Assembly: GCA_020832655.1 (NCBI GenBank)
Contig: JAFIEF010000003.1
Span: 1-64,000 of the forward strand
Direction: 5' to 3'
DNA length: 64,000 bases
DNA from: Paracoccaceae bacterium
GTDB lineage: Bacteria; Pseudomonadota; Alphaproteobacteria; Rhodobacterales; Rhodobacteraceae
Position numbers and translations under genes: made by a program. Of this stretch, positions 55,539-63,585 are shown piece by piece. The number at the start of each line of letters is the position of its first letter. Positions within the stretch are counted from its first letter, which is position 1. The notes beneath the pieces were generated by a model. That model ran no database searches. It was not told the DNA's origin and saw only the letters and a program-made list of their open reading frames with translations.

Positions 55539-57461
55539 TCAGCTTTGGCCGTGAACCGCAATCACGTCAAGCGCTGATCCATGCGCGCCGTGGCTGGTCT
55601 TGTCCCAGTAATAGGGCGCGGCAAGAAGTTCCCACAATGCCTTGTAAACCGCCAGAACCGCCAAGGGAAAATAGGCATGCAGCGCAGGCAGCCACAATCG
55701 CAGATGGCGGTGATGGCGCGCGCGCAAGGCCAGAAAGCCGATTGACAGGGTGATCGCTTCTGACAGCAAAAACAACGCGATGAAGCCTATTATGACAGCC
55801 ATTGGCAGCGCCGCAAGCAGTGGATGGCCAATGCCCAGCAATATCAGCCAGAAGGACCACAGAAGCGGCGCCAGCGCGAATTGCACCAGCGTGCCCAAAA
55901 ACAGCACCTGCACCCCGAAAAACCGCCACGCCCCCAATTGCCGCCACAGCAGCATCGGCGCGCGCATATGTACCAGCCATGTGACCGCGTAGCCCTTCAG
56001 CCAGCGCGAGCGTTGCTTCACCCAAGGCAGGGCGCGGCAATTGGCTTCCTCATAGGTCACAGTGTCCAGAAGCTGGGTGTAGTAGCCATGTCGCGCCAAC
56101 CGAATGCCCAGATCGGCGTCTTCGGTGACATTATGCGCATCCCACCCGCCAAGGCGTTCCAGAACATCGCGGCGGAAAAACAGCGTGGTGCCCCCCAGCG
56201 GCACCGCCAGCCCCAGCCGCTGCATCCCCGGCAGGATCAAGCGGAACCAGACTGCGTATTCGATGGTGAAACAGCGCGCGATCCAGTTGGCGCGCGGATT
56301 GTAGAAATCCAGCACCCCCTGCACGCAGGCCAGATCCGGCGGGCCATCATTGAAGCACTGGACGACGCGGTGGATCTGGTCCGGCTCTGGCGCATCCTCG
56401 GCGTCATAGACGCCGACAATGCTGCCCCGCGCAAACAGCATCGCGTGATTGAGCGCGCGCGGCTTGGTGCGCAGCCTGGCATCCGGCACCGGGATGATGC
56501 GCATCCAGCGTGGCAATTGCGCGGCAGCAAGTGCGGCGCGGGTTGCGTGGTCATCCTCTTCGACGATCAGCAACACATCCAGCAGGTTGCGCGGCCATGT
56601 CAGCCGCGCCAGCCGCCGCAGCAGGCGGGGCACGGTTTCGGGTTCCTTGTAAAGCGGCACCAGCAGCGTGACGATGGGTTTGCGCTGTATCACGATCTTG
56701 TTGCCGGGCACGGGCGGCGCACGGCTTTCGGGGTAACGATACGCAGCCAGCGCCGCCAGCAGCTTCAGCGCCGATGTCAGCGCCAGAAACACCCCCACCA
56801 CAACCAGCAGCGCAACCATGACGGCTGCGGGAAACAGGATCAGCAGGAAGGCCAGCAGCAGCAATACCGCCAGCGCCGCATGGCGCAAGCCTGAAAGCCG
56901 CATGGTCCGGCAGCTTGCCTGCCCGGCGACACTGGTTTCGGCCCAAAGCTTCAGGCGCTGGCGGCGGGTGCGCAGAACCAGCGCATGCATACCGCGCTCG
57001 GACATGACCACGGGGACCACCGGGCCGAGCGCGGCTTCCAATATGGGGCGGTGGCGATCAAACTGATCCGGGCGCGGGGTGGCGACGACAGTGACGGCAC
57101 CGGCATTGCGCAATGGCAGGCATTGCAGCCTGAGACATCGCGCCAGCCCGACAGTATCCACCAGCGCAGGGTCCAGCGTGGCACCCGAAGCCGTGACAAT
57201 CCGGGTGTCGAATTGTCGTGCCAATGCCTGAAGCAGAACCTGTTCGCTGATCACGCCCTGCGCGATCAGGATCTCGCCCAGAGTTCCGGCCTGGTGCGAC
57301 TGCAACTGGCGCATCTGAAGCAGATCATCAGGGCCAATCGCCCCCATCCTGATCAGGATTTCGCCCAACGGCACCCTGTCGGGCACCGTAGAGCGCACAA
57401 GCGACAATCGTGCGGGGGCGCGCGGCACCTGAAGTGTGGATAGGGTCTGATCGCCATACAT
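55539..57461 (-). CDS. GT2-family glycosyltransferase with N-terminal MshEN-like domain
   Basis: The 640-residue membrane protein combines two parts. Residues about 31-175 form a GspE/MshEN-like domain, with two 24-residue motifs, PLGEILIRMG... (31-54) and TLGEILIAQG... (60-83), separated by five residues, the layout of c-di-GMP-binding MshEN. After membrane helices (about 195-240) comes a GT2 catalytic domain: LVPLYKEPETV, the DAEDAPEPDQ acidic motif, TEDADLGIRL and KQRSRWLKGY (QxxRW). C-terminal helices complete it. The QxxRW pattern is that of processive polysaccharide synthases. The product glycan is unknown. The start is the ATG at 57461, with a weak ribosome site. Confidence 0.88.
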   Translation of the reverse strand: MYGDQTLSTLQVPRAPARLSLVRSTVPDRVPLGEILIRMGAIGPDDLLQMRQLQSHQAGTLGEILIAQGVISEQVLLQALARQFDTRIVTASGATLDPALVDTVGLARCLRLQCLPLRNAGAVTVVATPRPDQFDRHRPILEAALGPVVPVVMSERGMHALVLRTRRQRLKLWAETSVAGQASCRTMRLSGLRHAALAVLLLLAFLLILFPAAVMVALLVVVGVFLALTSALKLLAALAAYRYPESRAPPVPGNKIVIQRKPIVTLLVPLYKEPETVPRLLRRLARLTWPRNLLDVLLIVEEDDHATRAALAAAQLPRWMRIIPVPDARLRTKPRALNHAMLFARGSIVGVYDAEDAPEPDQIHRVVQCFNDGPPDLACVQGVLDFYNPRANWIARCFTIEYAVWFRLILPGMQRLGLAVPLGGTTLFFRRDVLERLGGWDAHNVTEDADLGIRLARHGYYTQLLDTVTYEEANCRALPWVKQRSRWLKGYAVTWLVHMRAPMLLWRQLGAWRFFGVQVLFLGTLVQFALAPLLWSFWLILLGIGHPLLAALPMAVIIGFIALFLLSEAITLSIGFLALRARHHRHLRLWLPALHAYFPLAVLAVYKALWELLAAPYYWDKTSHGAHGSALDVIAVHGQS

Positions 57462-57526
57462 GCTGCACCCGGCTTGCCAAGGGCAAACTGGAGCATGAAC
57501 ATGGTTAAGGAATGATTAAGGCAGCC

Positions 57527-58684
57527 TTAACCCGCCTTGCGCGCAACCATCGCCTCTGCAAAGCGCTCGAACAGGTAGAAGCTGTCTTGCGGGCCGGGGC
57601 TGGCCTCTGGGTGATGCTGGACCGAAAAGACAGGCTTGCCCTGGACCCGAATCCCGCAATTCGACCCGTCAAACAGCGAGGTATGGGTTTCCACAACCCC
57701 TTCGGGCAAGCTTTGACTGTCCACCGCAAAGCCATGATTCATCGAAGTGATCTCTACCTTGCCGGTGTCATGATCCTTGACCGGATGATTGGCCCCGTGA
57801 TGGCCGTGATTCATCTTCACGGTCTTTGCCCCCAGCGCCAGCGCCAGCATCTGATGCCCCAGACAGATCCCGAAAACCGGCAGATCGGCTTTCAGCACGC
57901 CCTGAATCATCGGCACGGCATAGACGCCCGTCGCCGCCGGATCACCCGGCCCATTGGACAGGAACACCCCATCGGGGTTCAGCGCCAGCACATCTTCGGC
58001 TGTGGCAGTGGCGGGCAGCACCGTGACATCACACCCCGCAGAGGCCAGACAGCGCAGGATGTTGCGCTTGGCGCCGTAATCAATGGCCACAACCTTGTGC
58101 AAGGGCGCTGTCTGGCGGGTGTAGCCATCAGGCCATGCCCAGCGCATCTGATCCCAGCGATAGCTTTGGGCGCAGGTGACTTCCCTGGCCAGATCCAGCC
58201 CCACCAGCCCCTGCCAGGCGCGTGCCTTGGCCACCAGCGTTTCGATGTCGAAATTTCCGTCAGGGTCATGCGCCAGCGCGACATGCGGGGCGCCTTGCTG
58301 GCGAATGGCGCGGGTCAGGCGGCGCGTATCCACCCCGCCAATGCAGATCCGCCCGCGCCGCGTCAGCCAGTCAACCAGCGCTTCAGCCGCGCGCCAGTTC
58401 GACGGGTTTGTGGGATCCCATTTCACCACCATGCCTGCCGCGACCGGCTCTGCGGTTTCGTCATCTTCGGGGTTCACGCCGACATTGCCGATATGGGGAA
58501 AGGTAAAGGTGATCACCTGCCCGGCATAGGACGGGTCGGTCATGATTTCCTGATAGCCCGTCATCGCCGTGTTAAAACACAGCTCTGCCACGGTTTCGCC
58601 CGTGGCCCCGAAGCCGCGGCCATAAAAGATCGTCCCATCTGCCAGAACAAGGCATGCGGTGGGTTTGAGTGTCTGCGCACACAT
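57527..58684 (-). CDS. carA: Carbamoyl-phosphate synthase small subunit
   Basis: CarA hydrolyses glutamine and feeds ammonia to CarB for arginine and pyrimidine synthesis. The 385-residue product has the N-terminal CPSase domain (CLVLADGTIFYGRGFGATG) and the class I glutaminase triad: nucleophile Cys in GICLGHQ, and His and Glu in HHPEASPGP. I chose the ATG at 58684 because a GGAG site lies nine bases before it and homologues start near there. ATG 58702 has no such site. carB is not in the window. Confidence 0.94.
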   Translation of the reverse strand: MCAQTLKPTACLVLADGTIFYGRGFGATGETVAELCFNTAMTGYQEIMTDPSYAGQVITFTFPHIGNVGVNPEDDETAEPVAAGMVVKWDPTNPSNWRAAEALVDWLTRRGRICIGGVDTRRLTRAIRQQGAPHVALAHDPDGNFDIETLVAKARAWQGLVGLDLAREVTCAQSYRWDQMRWAWPDGYTRQTAPLHKVVAIDYGAKRNILRCLASAGCDVTVLPATATAEDVLALNPDGVFLSNGPGDPAATGVYAVPMIQGVLKADLPVFGICLGHQMLALALGAKTVKMNHGHHGANHPVKDHDTGKVEITSMNHGFAVDSQSLPEGVVETHTSLFDGSNCGIRVQGKPVFSVQHHPEASPGPQDSFYLFERFAEAMVARKAG

Positions 58685-58889
58685 GAAAGGCTGCTCCGTC
58701 ATTTTCGGATTTCGGCGGAACCTACGCAACTGCCGGGGAAGAATCAAGCGAATCCGGCCCGTTTGCGATGCCGCCAGCGTGAGCCTGCAAGGCAGATCGG
58801 ATTCGGCGGCCGATTTCCCTTCTTGTCGCTTGGGGCGCGCTTGGATAGGGTCGCGCCGGTGATATCACAGGTCAGAACAGGAAACAGCC
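58685..58889. promoter_or_regulatory. Divergent region between carA and yqeY
   Basis: These 205 bases separate leftward carA from rightward yqeY and must hold promoters for both. I see no convincing dyad or leader peptide. The yqeY ribosome site AGGAAA lies just before 58890. Confidence 0.4.
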
Positions 58890-59348
58890 ATGTCCTTGCG
58901 TGACAAGATCAGCACCGAATTGAAGGCCGCGATGAAAGCCAAGGACAGCACAAGGCTGGCCACGCTGCGCCTGATCAATGCCGCGATCAAGGATCGCGAC
59001 ATTGCCGCGCGCGGCGAGGGCAAAAGCGGCGAGATCGGCGATAGCGAACTGATTGCCGTGCTGACGCGCATGGTCAAGCAGCGCCGCGATTCGGCGCGCG
59101 CCTATGAAGAGGCCGCGCGGCTGGATCTGGCCGAAAAGGAAAACGCCGAGATTGTGGTCATCGAGACTTTCCTGCCCAGACAGATGTCAGAGGACGAAAC
59201 TGCCAAGGCCATCGATGCCGTGATTGCCGAAACCGGCGCGTCATCCTTGCGTGACATCGGCACCGTCATGGGCGTGCTAAAGCAGCGCCATGCCGGACAG
59301 ATGGATTTCGCCAGGGCCGGTGCTTTGGTCAAGCAAAAGCTGGCCTGA
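58890..59348 (+). CDS. yqeY: GatB/YqeY domain protein
   Basis: The 152-residue cytoplasmic protein matches the YqeY family, which resembles the tail domain of the GatB tRNA amidotransferase. Signatures are the N-terminal LRDKISTELKAAMKAKDSTRLATLRLINAAIKD, YEEAARLDLAEKENAEI with FLPRQMSE, and GTVMGVLKQRHAGQMDF. The function is unsettled, and tRNA interaction is inferred from GatB. AGGAAA precedes the ATG. Confidence 0.9.
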   Translation: MSLRDKISTELKAAMKAKDSTRLATLRLINAAIKDRDIAARGEGKSGEIGDSELIAVLTRMVKQRRDSARAYEEAARLDLAEKENAEIVVIETFLPRQMSEDETAKAIDAVIAETGASSLRDIGTVMGVLKQRHAGQMDFARAGALVKQKLA

Positions 59349-59373
59349 CGCAGCAATAGCCGGGGTCTGCCCC

Positions 59374-60027
59374 CTATAGTGCGTAACGGCTTTCTTGCTG
59401 CGCATCCTGGCGCAGCCGGGTCAGGAACGCGGTCGAGATATGTTCTTTCAGCGCCTCATAGGCGCCATTGCCATCACGCGCGGCAATGGCTTCGACAATG
59501 CTGGAATGCTCTGCAATCGTCTGCTTGCCGCGCCCTTCAAAGCTGATTGATGTCGTAGCCAGCAGCGCCATTGAGCGATGCACCAGATCAAGCTGCTGCA
59601 CCAGATAGCGGTTATGCGAGGCCAGATGTATCTGCTTGTGAAAGCGGCGGTTGGCGCGGCTCAGCGCCTGCGGATCATTCATCAACTTGCGGTCGTCTTC
59701 CACCATCGCGCGCAGCAGGCGGACCTCTTCTTCGGTGGCGTGGCGCGCGGCAAGCCTTGCGGCGAAGCCTTCAAGCTCGGCGCGCACGGCATACAGCTCT
59801 GCCAACTGGTTGTGATCCAGCGAAGCCACGATCAGCGAACGCCCGTCACGTGTCAGCAAAGATTGCGTTTCCAGCCGCTGCAAGGCTTCGCGGATCGGGG
59901 TGCGCGAAACACCGAAACGCTCTGCCAGTTCGGATTCGACCAGCCGATCACCGGGACGGTAGAGTCCGGTATCTATTGCTTCGAGGATCAGGTGATAGGC
60001 GTCTTTGGGGGACTTCATCTCTGACAT
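59374..60027 (-). CDS. GntR family transcriptional regulator (FCD type)
   Basis: The 217-residue protein has an N-terminal winged HTH (YRPGDRLVESELAERFGVSRTPIREALQRLE, about 22-52) and a C-terminal FCD ligand-binding helical domain (ELYAVRAELEGFAARLAA, FHKQIHLASHNRYL, and EHSSIVEAIAARD). FadR/VanR-type regulators usually sense a small organic acid. The target is unknown. It diverges from the HAD gene across about 100 bases, so that gene is a likely target. Confidence 0.88.
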   Translation of the reverse strand: MSEMKSPKDAYHLILEAIDTGLYRPGDRLVESELAERFGVSRTPIREALQRLETQSLLTRDGRSLIVASLDHNQLAELYAVRAELEGFAARLAARHATEEEVRLLRAMVEDDRKLMNDPQALSRANRRFHKQIHLASHNRYLVQQLDLVHRSMALLATTSISFEGRGKQTIAEHSSIVEAIAARDGNGAYEALKEHISTAFLTRLRQDAQQESRYAL

Positions 60028-60130
60028 GGTGGTCTTTCAACATGATCTGATCCGAAAGCAAACCCTGCATCGCCCCGAAACACAAGCGCCAAAGCTTGCA
60101 CCCGGCGCGGATCGCGACCATCTTGCCACC

Positions 60131-60814
60131 ATGACACACCCCGATTTCACACATGTCACGGCCTGGGTCTTCGATCTGGACAACACGCTATACCCGCCAG
60201 AGTTGCGACTGTTCGACCAGATCGAGGCGCGCATGGTCAGCTATGTCATGGATGTGCTGCAAGTCGACCGCCCCACCGCCGATACGCTGCGGCGCAAATA
60301 CTGGGCCGAACATGGCACCACGCTGGCGGGGTTGATGCAGCGCCATGATATCGACCCCCTGCCCTATCTGGACGCGGTGCATGATATCGATTTCTCGGTC
60401 GTGCCTGCCGATCATGATCTGCGCGCGCGCATTTCGGATCTGCCCGGGCGCAGGATCGTCTATACCAATGGCTCGCGCTTCTATGCCGAGCGGGTGATCG
60501 CGGCGCGCGGCCTGTCGGGGGTGTTTCATGCAGTTTACGGGGTGGAACATGCCGATTTTCTGCCCAAGCCCGAACAGGGCGCCTTTGCGCGAGTGTTTTC
60601 GCGCGACGGGCTGGAGCCGACCCAGGCCGCGATGTTCGAGGATGACCCGCGCAATCTGGCCGCACCCCATGCGATGGGAATGCGCACGGTGCATGTCGCC
60701 CCCGACCGCCATGACGCCCCGCATATCCATCATCACACCGATGATCTGAGCGCCTTTCTGGACGGGTTGCAGCGCCTGCCGGTGCCTGCCCCTGCCATGC
60801 CCGAGCAGAGTTGA
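60131..60814 (+). CDS. HAD-family pyrimidine 5'-nucleotidase (SDT1-like)
   Basis: The 227-residue phosphatase has the HAD motif I FDLDNTLYP (about 13-21, nucleophile and acid/base Asp), motif II YTNGSR, and motif III/IV KPEQGAF with FEDDPRNLAAP. The layout resembles the yeast SDT1 and PHM8 pyrimidine 5'-nucleotidase subgroup. The start at 60131 (MTHPDFTHVTAW) is favoured because codons upstream to 60005 overlap the divergent GntR start and lack homology. Confidence 0.85.
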   Translation: MTHPDFTHVTAWVFDLDNTLYPPELRLFDQIEARMVSYVMDVLQVDRPTADTLRRKYWAEHGTTLAGLMQRHDIDPLPYLDAVHDIDFSVVPADHDLRARISDLPGRRIVYTNGSRFYAERVIAARGLSGVFHAVYGVEHADFLPKPEQGAFARVFSRDGLEPTQAAMFEDDPRNLAAPHAMGMRTVHVAPDRHDAPHIHHHTDDLSAFLDGLQRLPVPAPAMPEQS

Positions 60815-61037
60815 CGGCCAGAGACGAGCCGCGCAGTGCCCGTCTGCGGAAGGGCGCCCTGACGTTTTGGGCCGGGCAATTTATTGCGCGGCGTATTCCG
60901 GCGGTTGGCCAACGCGCGACGCTGAAATGCGCGCGACCGGCGGGGCGGCCTGCGGGTTTGTCCCCGCGGGGACAAGACCCCGCCCTCTGCTGCTGCCTCG
61001 ACAGTGGCGGTGGGCAAATTGTGTGAGGTGCAAAAGC
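60815..61037. other. Convergent intergenic region with a palindromic element
   Basis: This gap between the HAD phosphatase (rightward) and the amidase (leftward) has no gene I can support. It contains an 18-base perfect palindrome at 60958-60975 nested inside longer GC-rich arms (60939-60984), a plausible bidirectional terminator. Confidence 0.5.
60939..60984. terminator. Nested hairpin with an 18-base palindrome
   Basis: The inner palindrome TTGTCCCCGCGGGGACAA (60958-60975) is perfect. Outer arms GGCGGGG (60939-60945) and CCCCGCC (60978-60984) extend the structure. Its place between two convergent genes suits a bidirectional terminator, but there is no T-run on either side. Confidence 0.5.
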
Positions 61038-62318
61038 CTAGCGGCGACGCAACCCGCTTTGCGCCTGATCCAGCTCCAGCCAGCTTTCGATCCCGTCGGC
61101 CATTGCCGTGACCATGCGCGCGGTCCAGTCCGGATCTTGCAGATTGGCCAGATCGCGCGGGCTGGACATGAAGCCCAGCTCGATCAGCACCGAAGGCATG
61201 TCGGGCGCACGCAGCACGCTGAACGCGCCCGCCTGCACCGGGCGGCGATGCAGACGCAAGCCGTGGCTGCCGATACTGTCCACAAACGCCTCGGCCAGCG
61301 ATTTCGAGCGCGGCGCAGTATCCTGCCAGGCCACCGACATCAGCACCCGCGCAATATCATCAGTGTTGCGCGCCAGATCGACGCCTGCCAGCAGATCGGC
61401 CCGGTCATGGCGTTCGGCCAGATAGGCGGCGCTGTCATCGCTGGCCTTGTCGCCCAGCAGATATATTACCGAACCGCTGGCCAGCCCTTCGGGCAGCGCA
61501 TCGGCATGCAGGGAAATGAACAGATCCGCGCCTGCCGCGCGGGCCGCGCGGATGCGCCCGTCAAGCGACACGAAGATATCAGCATCGCGCGTCATCGCCA
61601 CATCAACGCTGTCGCGGCGCTGCAATTCCTCGCGCAGCTTGCGGGCAAAGGCCAGCACCAGATCGGATTCGCGAATGCCGTCACGTTCCGCACCGGGGTC
61701 GATGCCGCCATGTCCGGGGTCCAGCATCACCACCGGGCGCACCCGATCAGAAGCTGACGATGCGCCATGCGCAGCCGCGTCAGGATGCAGGAACCTGTCG
61801 GGGAAACGCGCAACAAAGCCTGTTTCCGACATCGCGCGGGCCTCGAAGCTGTCACGCTCGGTCTTGTGCAGGTAAATCGACAGCCGCGCCTGCCCGGTCT
61901 CTGCATCCACCTGCTGCGACACGCTTTGCGGCACGAACGGCCCGCCCAGATCGATCACCAGCCGCGCCCAGCCATCGGGCAGCCCCCCTTTGCGGATATC
62001 CGTCAGGTCAAGCAGGTCTGCCGCATCGGACCAGTCCAGCGTGTTGACATCCAGCACCGCGCGGGGCGGCAGGGTCAGCAGACGAAAGCGAAACGGCACC
62101 GCCTGGCTGAGCGCAAGCTCCAGCCGCCAATGCTGGTCGTCACGGGTGATCTGCGATCCCTCGGCAAGAATGCGCGCCTGCACGCCCAGGCCGTTTTGCG
62201 CCTGCGCGGGCTGGGACAAAAGCACCGCCCCCAGAACCACAGCAAGAAATGTCGCGATGATGTGCAGGTAACACGCCTTGCCGCGCCCGCCCGATTGCCG
62301 GTTCGCCAGATATTGCAC
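61038..62318 (-). CDS. N-acetylmuramoyl-L-alanine amidase (AmiC-like)
   Basis: This periplasmic zinc amidase cleaves cell-wall cross-bridges during cell division. The product is about 426 residues. It has an N-terminal signal/anchor (about 18-41, ending QPAQAQ), an AMIN-type beta domain (about 45-150) and an Amidase_3 domain. The zinc and catalytic segments are MLDPGHGGIDPG, GIRESDLVL (Glu), SLHADAL (His) and VLIELGFMSS (catalytic Glu). I chose GTG 62318 because AGGA lies eight bases upstream. The ATG at 62405 would add 29 non-conserved residues. Confidence 0.88.
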   Translation of the reverse strand: MQYLANRQSGGRGKACYLHIIATFLAVVLGAVLLSQPAQAQNGLGVQARILAEGSQITRDDQHWRLELALSQAVPFRFRLLTLPPRAVLDVNTLDWSDAADLLDLTDIRKGGLPDGWARLVIDLGGPFVPQSVSQQVDAETGQARLSIYLHKTERDSFEARAMSETGFVARFPDRFLHPDAAAHGASSASDRVRPVVMLDPGHGGIDPGAERDGIRESDLVLAFARKLREELQRRDSVDVAMTRDADIFVSLDGRIRAARAAGADLFISLHADALPEGLASGSVIYLLGDKASDDSAAYLAERHDRADLLAGVDLARNTDDIARVLMSVAWQDTAPRSKSLAEAFVDSIGSHGLRLHRRPVQAGAFSVLRAPDMPSVLIELGFMSSPRDLANLQDPDWTARMVTAMADGIESWLELDQAQSGLRRR

Positions 62319-62547
62319 GTGCGATGTCCTGTGCCTGCTCTTGGTATTATCGCCGCAGGATACACAGAACTGCGCAAGGCGCAAAGCCGCCACCCGCCAA
62401 ATCATGCGAACCCGTCATTCAAAGCAGCGTGACCATGTCGCAGGCATCGTCGGAAGGGTTGATTCTGCGCCAGTGTCACGGTTTAAGGGGCACGGCATTT
62501 TCGCACCCCGGATGATTTGCATCCCACGGGGGTTGAGCAAGGAGTAG
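62319..62547. promoter_or_regulatory. Divergent region between the amidase and the DsbA-like gene
   Basis: About 229 bases hold promoters for both directions. On the right, AAGGAG ends three and six bases before adjacent ATGs. I see no dyad strong enough to call an operator. Confidence 0.4.
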
Positions 62548-62550
62548 ATG

Positions 62551-63414
62551 ATGACCCTTCCGCTGTCCGACACGGCTTTGATTGGAACCTGCATGGCCGC
62601 TGCGGCCATCGGTGTGCTGGCGCTGACCAGCGGCGGGGACACACAACCCGCCCCGGACGATACGGCCGGGATCGCCGCCCCTGCCCCGCAGGAAAATGAC
62701 GCGCTGGCCCAGCTTGGTGCCGTGCCGGTAGAGGATGCGCAGGATGCGCAGGTCGCGGTCGATGCCGAATTCGGCGCCCAGGTGCGCGCCTATCTGCTGC
62801 AAAACCCAGAGGTCATTTTCGAAGCCGTCGCAGAGTTCGAACGCCGCAACATGGCCCAGCAGGCCGGGATGGATGCCGCGCTGATCGAGGCGAATTACGA
62901 CGAGATCTTCCATGACGGCCATTCCTGGGTCGGCGGTAACCCGGACGGGGACATCACCCTGGTCGAGTTTTCGGATTATCAATGCGGGTTTTGCAAGCGC
63001 GCCATGCCCGAAGTGTTCAGCTTTCTTGAAGACGATGGCAATATCCGCTTCATCATCAAGGAATTGCCGATACTGGGGCCGGAATCCGAACTGGCCGCGC
63101 GCTTTGCGATGGCCGTGCTGTCGCAGGCGGGGGATGCAGCCTATGAGCAGATCCATATCGAACTGATGGAACATCAGGGCGGCATCACCAATGATCTGCT
63201 GCTCGATCTGGCCGAGGATCACGGGCTGGATGGGGCGGCCTTGCTGGACTATGGCGCGGGTGAAGAAATTACCGCGATTCTGACCCGCAACCGCAATCTG
63301 GCGCAGCGTCTGCAAATCAGCGGCACCCCCACCTTCATCATGGAATCAGAACTGCTGCGCGGCTATGTCCCCGCCGACACTCTGGCCGAAATCGCGGACA
63401 GCCTGCGCGAGTGA
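62551..63414 (+). CDS. DsbA-family thiol-disulfide oxidoreductase
   Basis: This is a periplasmic thioredoxin-fold protein of 287 residues. It has an N-terminal signal or membrane anchor (about 8-27), then a low-complexity Ala/Pro/Asp linker. A helical segment (about 65-110) precedes the active site QCGFCKRAMP (CxxC at about 145-148). The cis-Pro loop GTPTFIM lies near residue 260. The extra N-terminal segment resembles ScsC/Com1-like DsbA relatives. ATG 62551 is better spaced from AAGGAG than ATG 62548. A strong hairpin follows the stop. Confidence 0.88.
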   Translation: MTLPLSDTALIGTCMAAAAIGVLALTSGGDTQPAPDDTAGIAAPAPQENDALAQLGAVPVEDAQDAQVAVDAEFGAQVRAYLLQNPEVIFEAVAEFERRNMAQQAGMDAALIEANYDEIFHDGHSWVGGNPDGDITLVEFSDYQCGFCKRAMPEVFSFLEDDGNIRFIIKELPILGPESELAARFAMAVLSQAGDAAYEQIHIELMEHQGGITNDLLLDLAEDHGLDGAALLDYGAGEEITAILTRNRNLAQRLQISGTPTFIMESELLRGYVPADTLAEIADSLRE

Positions 63415-63427
63415 TGCCGTCATTTGC

Positions 63428-63473
63428 AGCGCAAGCGCTTCCGGGCCGGATCGCACCCGGCAGCGCTTGCGCT
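63428..63473 (+). terminator. Long GC-rich hairpin after the DsbA-like gene
   Basis: Arms AGCGCAAGCGCT (63428-63439) and AGCGCTTGCGCT (63462-63473) are perfect complements over 12 bases. Inner CCGGG and CCCGG add more stem after one mismatch. It lies 14 bases past the stop and before fabF, followed by TTGG only, so it is a strong hairpin with a weak U-tract. Confidence 0.65.
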
Positions 63474-63585
63474 TTGGGCAGTTGGCGGCCAGTTTGCGCC
63501 GGGCCGAACCGTGACGGCTTCCCCTGTTGCGCGTTTCGGGCTATCAGACTGCGCGAATGTGACTTGAAGACAGGAGAGAGGGCAT

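Noticed and set aside
57512-58903. Plus-strand frame of 463 residues opposite carA
   Set aside because: carA is strongly supported on the minus strand and the frame has no homology-like segments.
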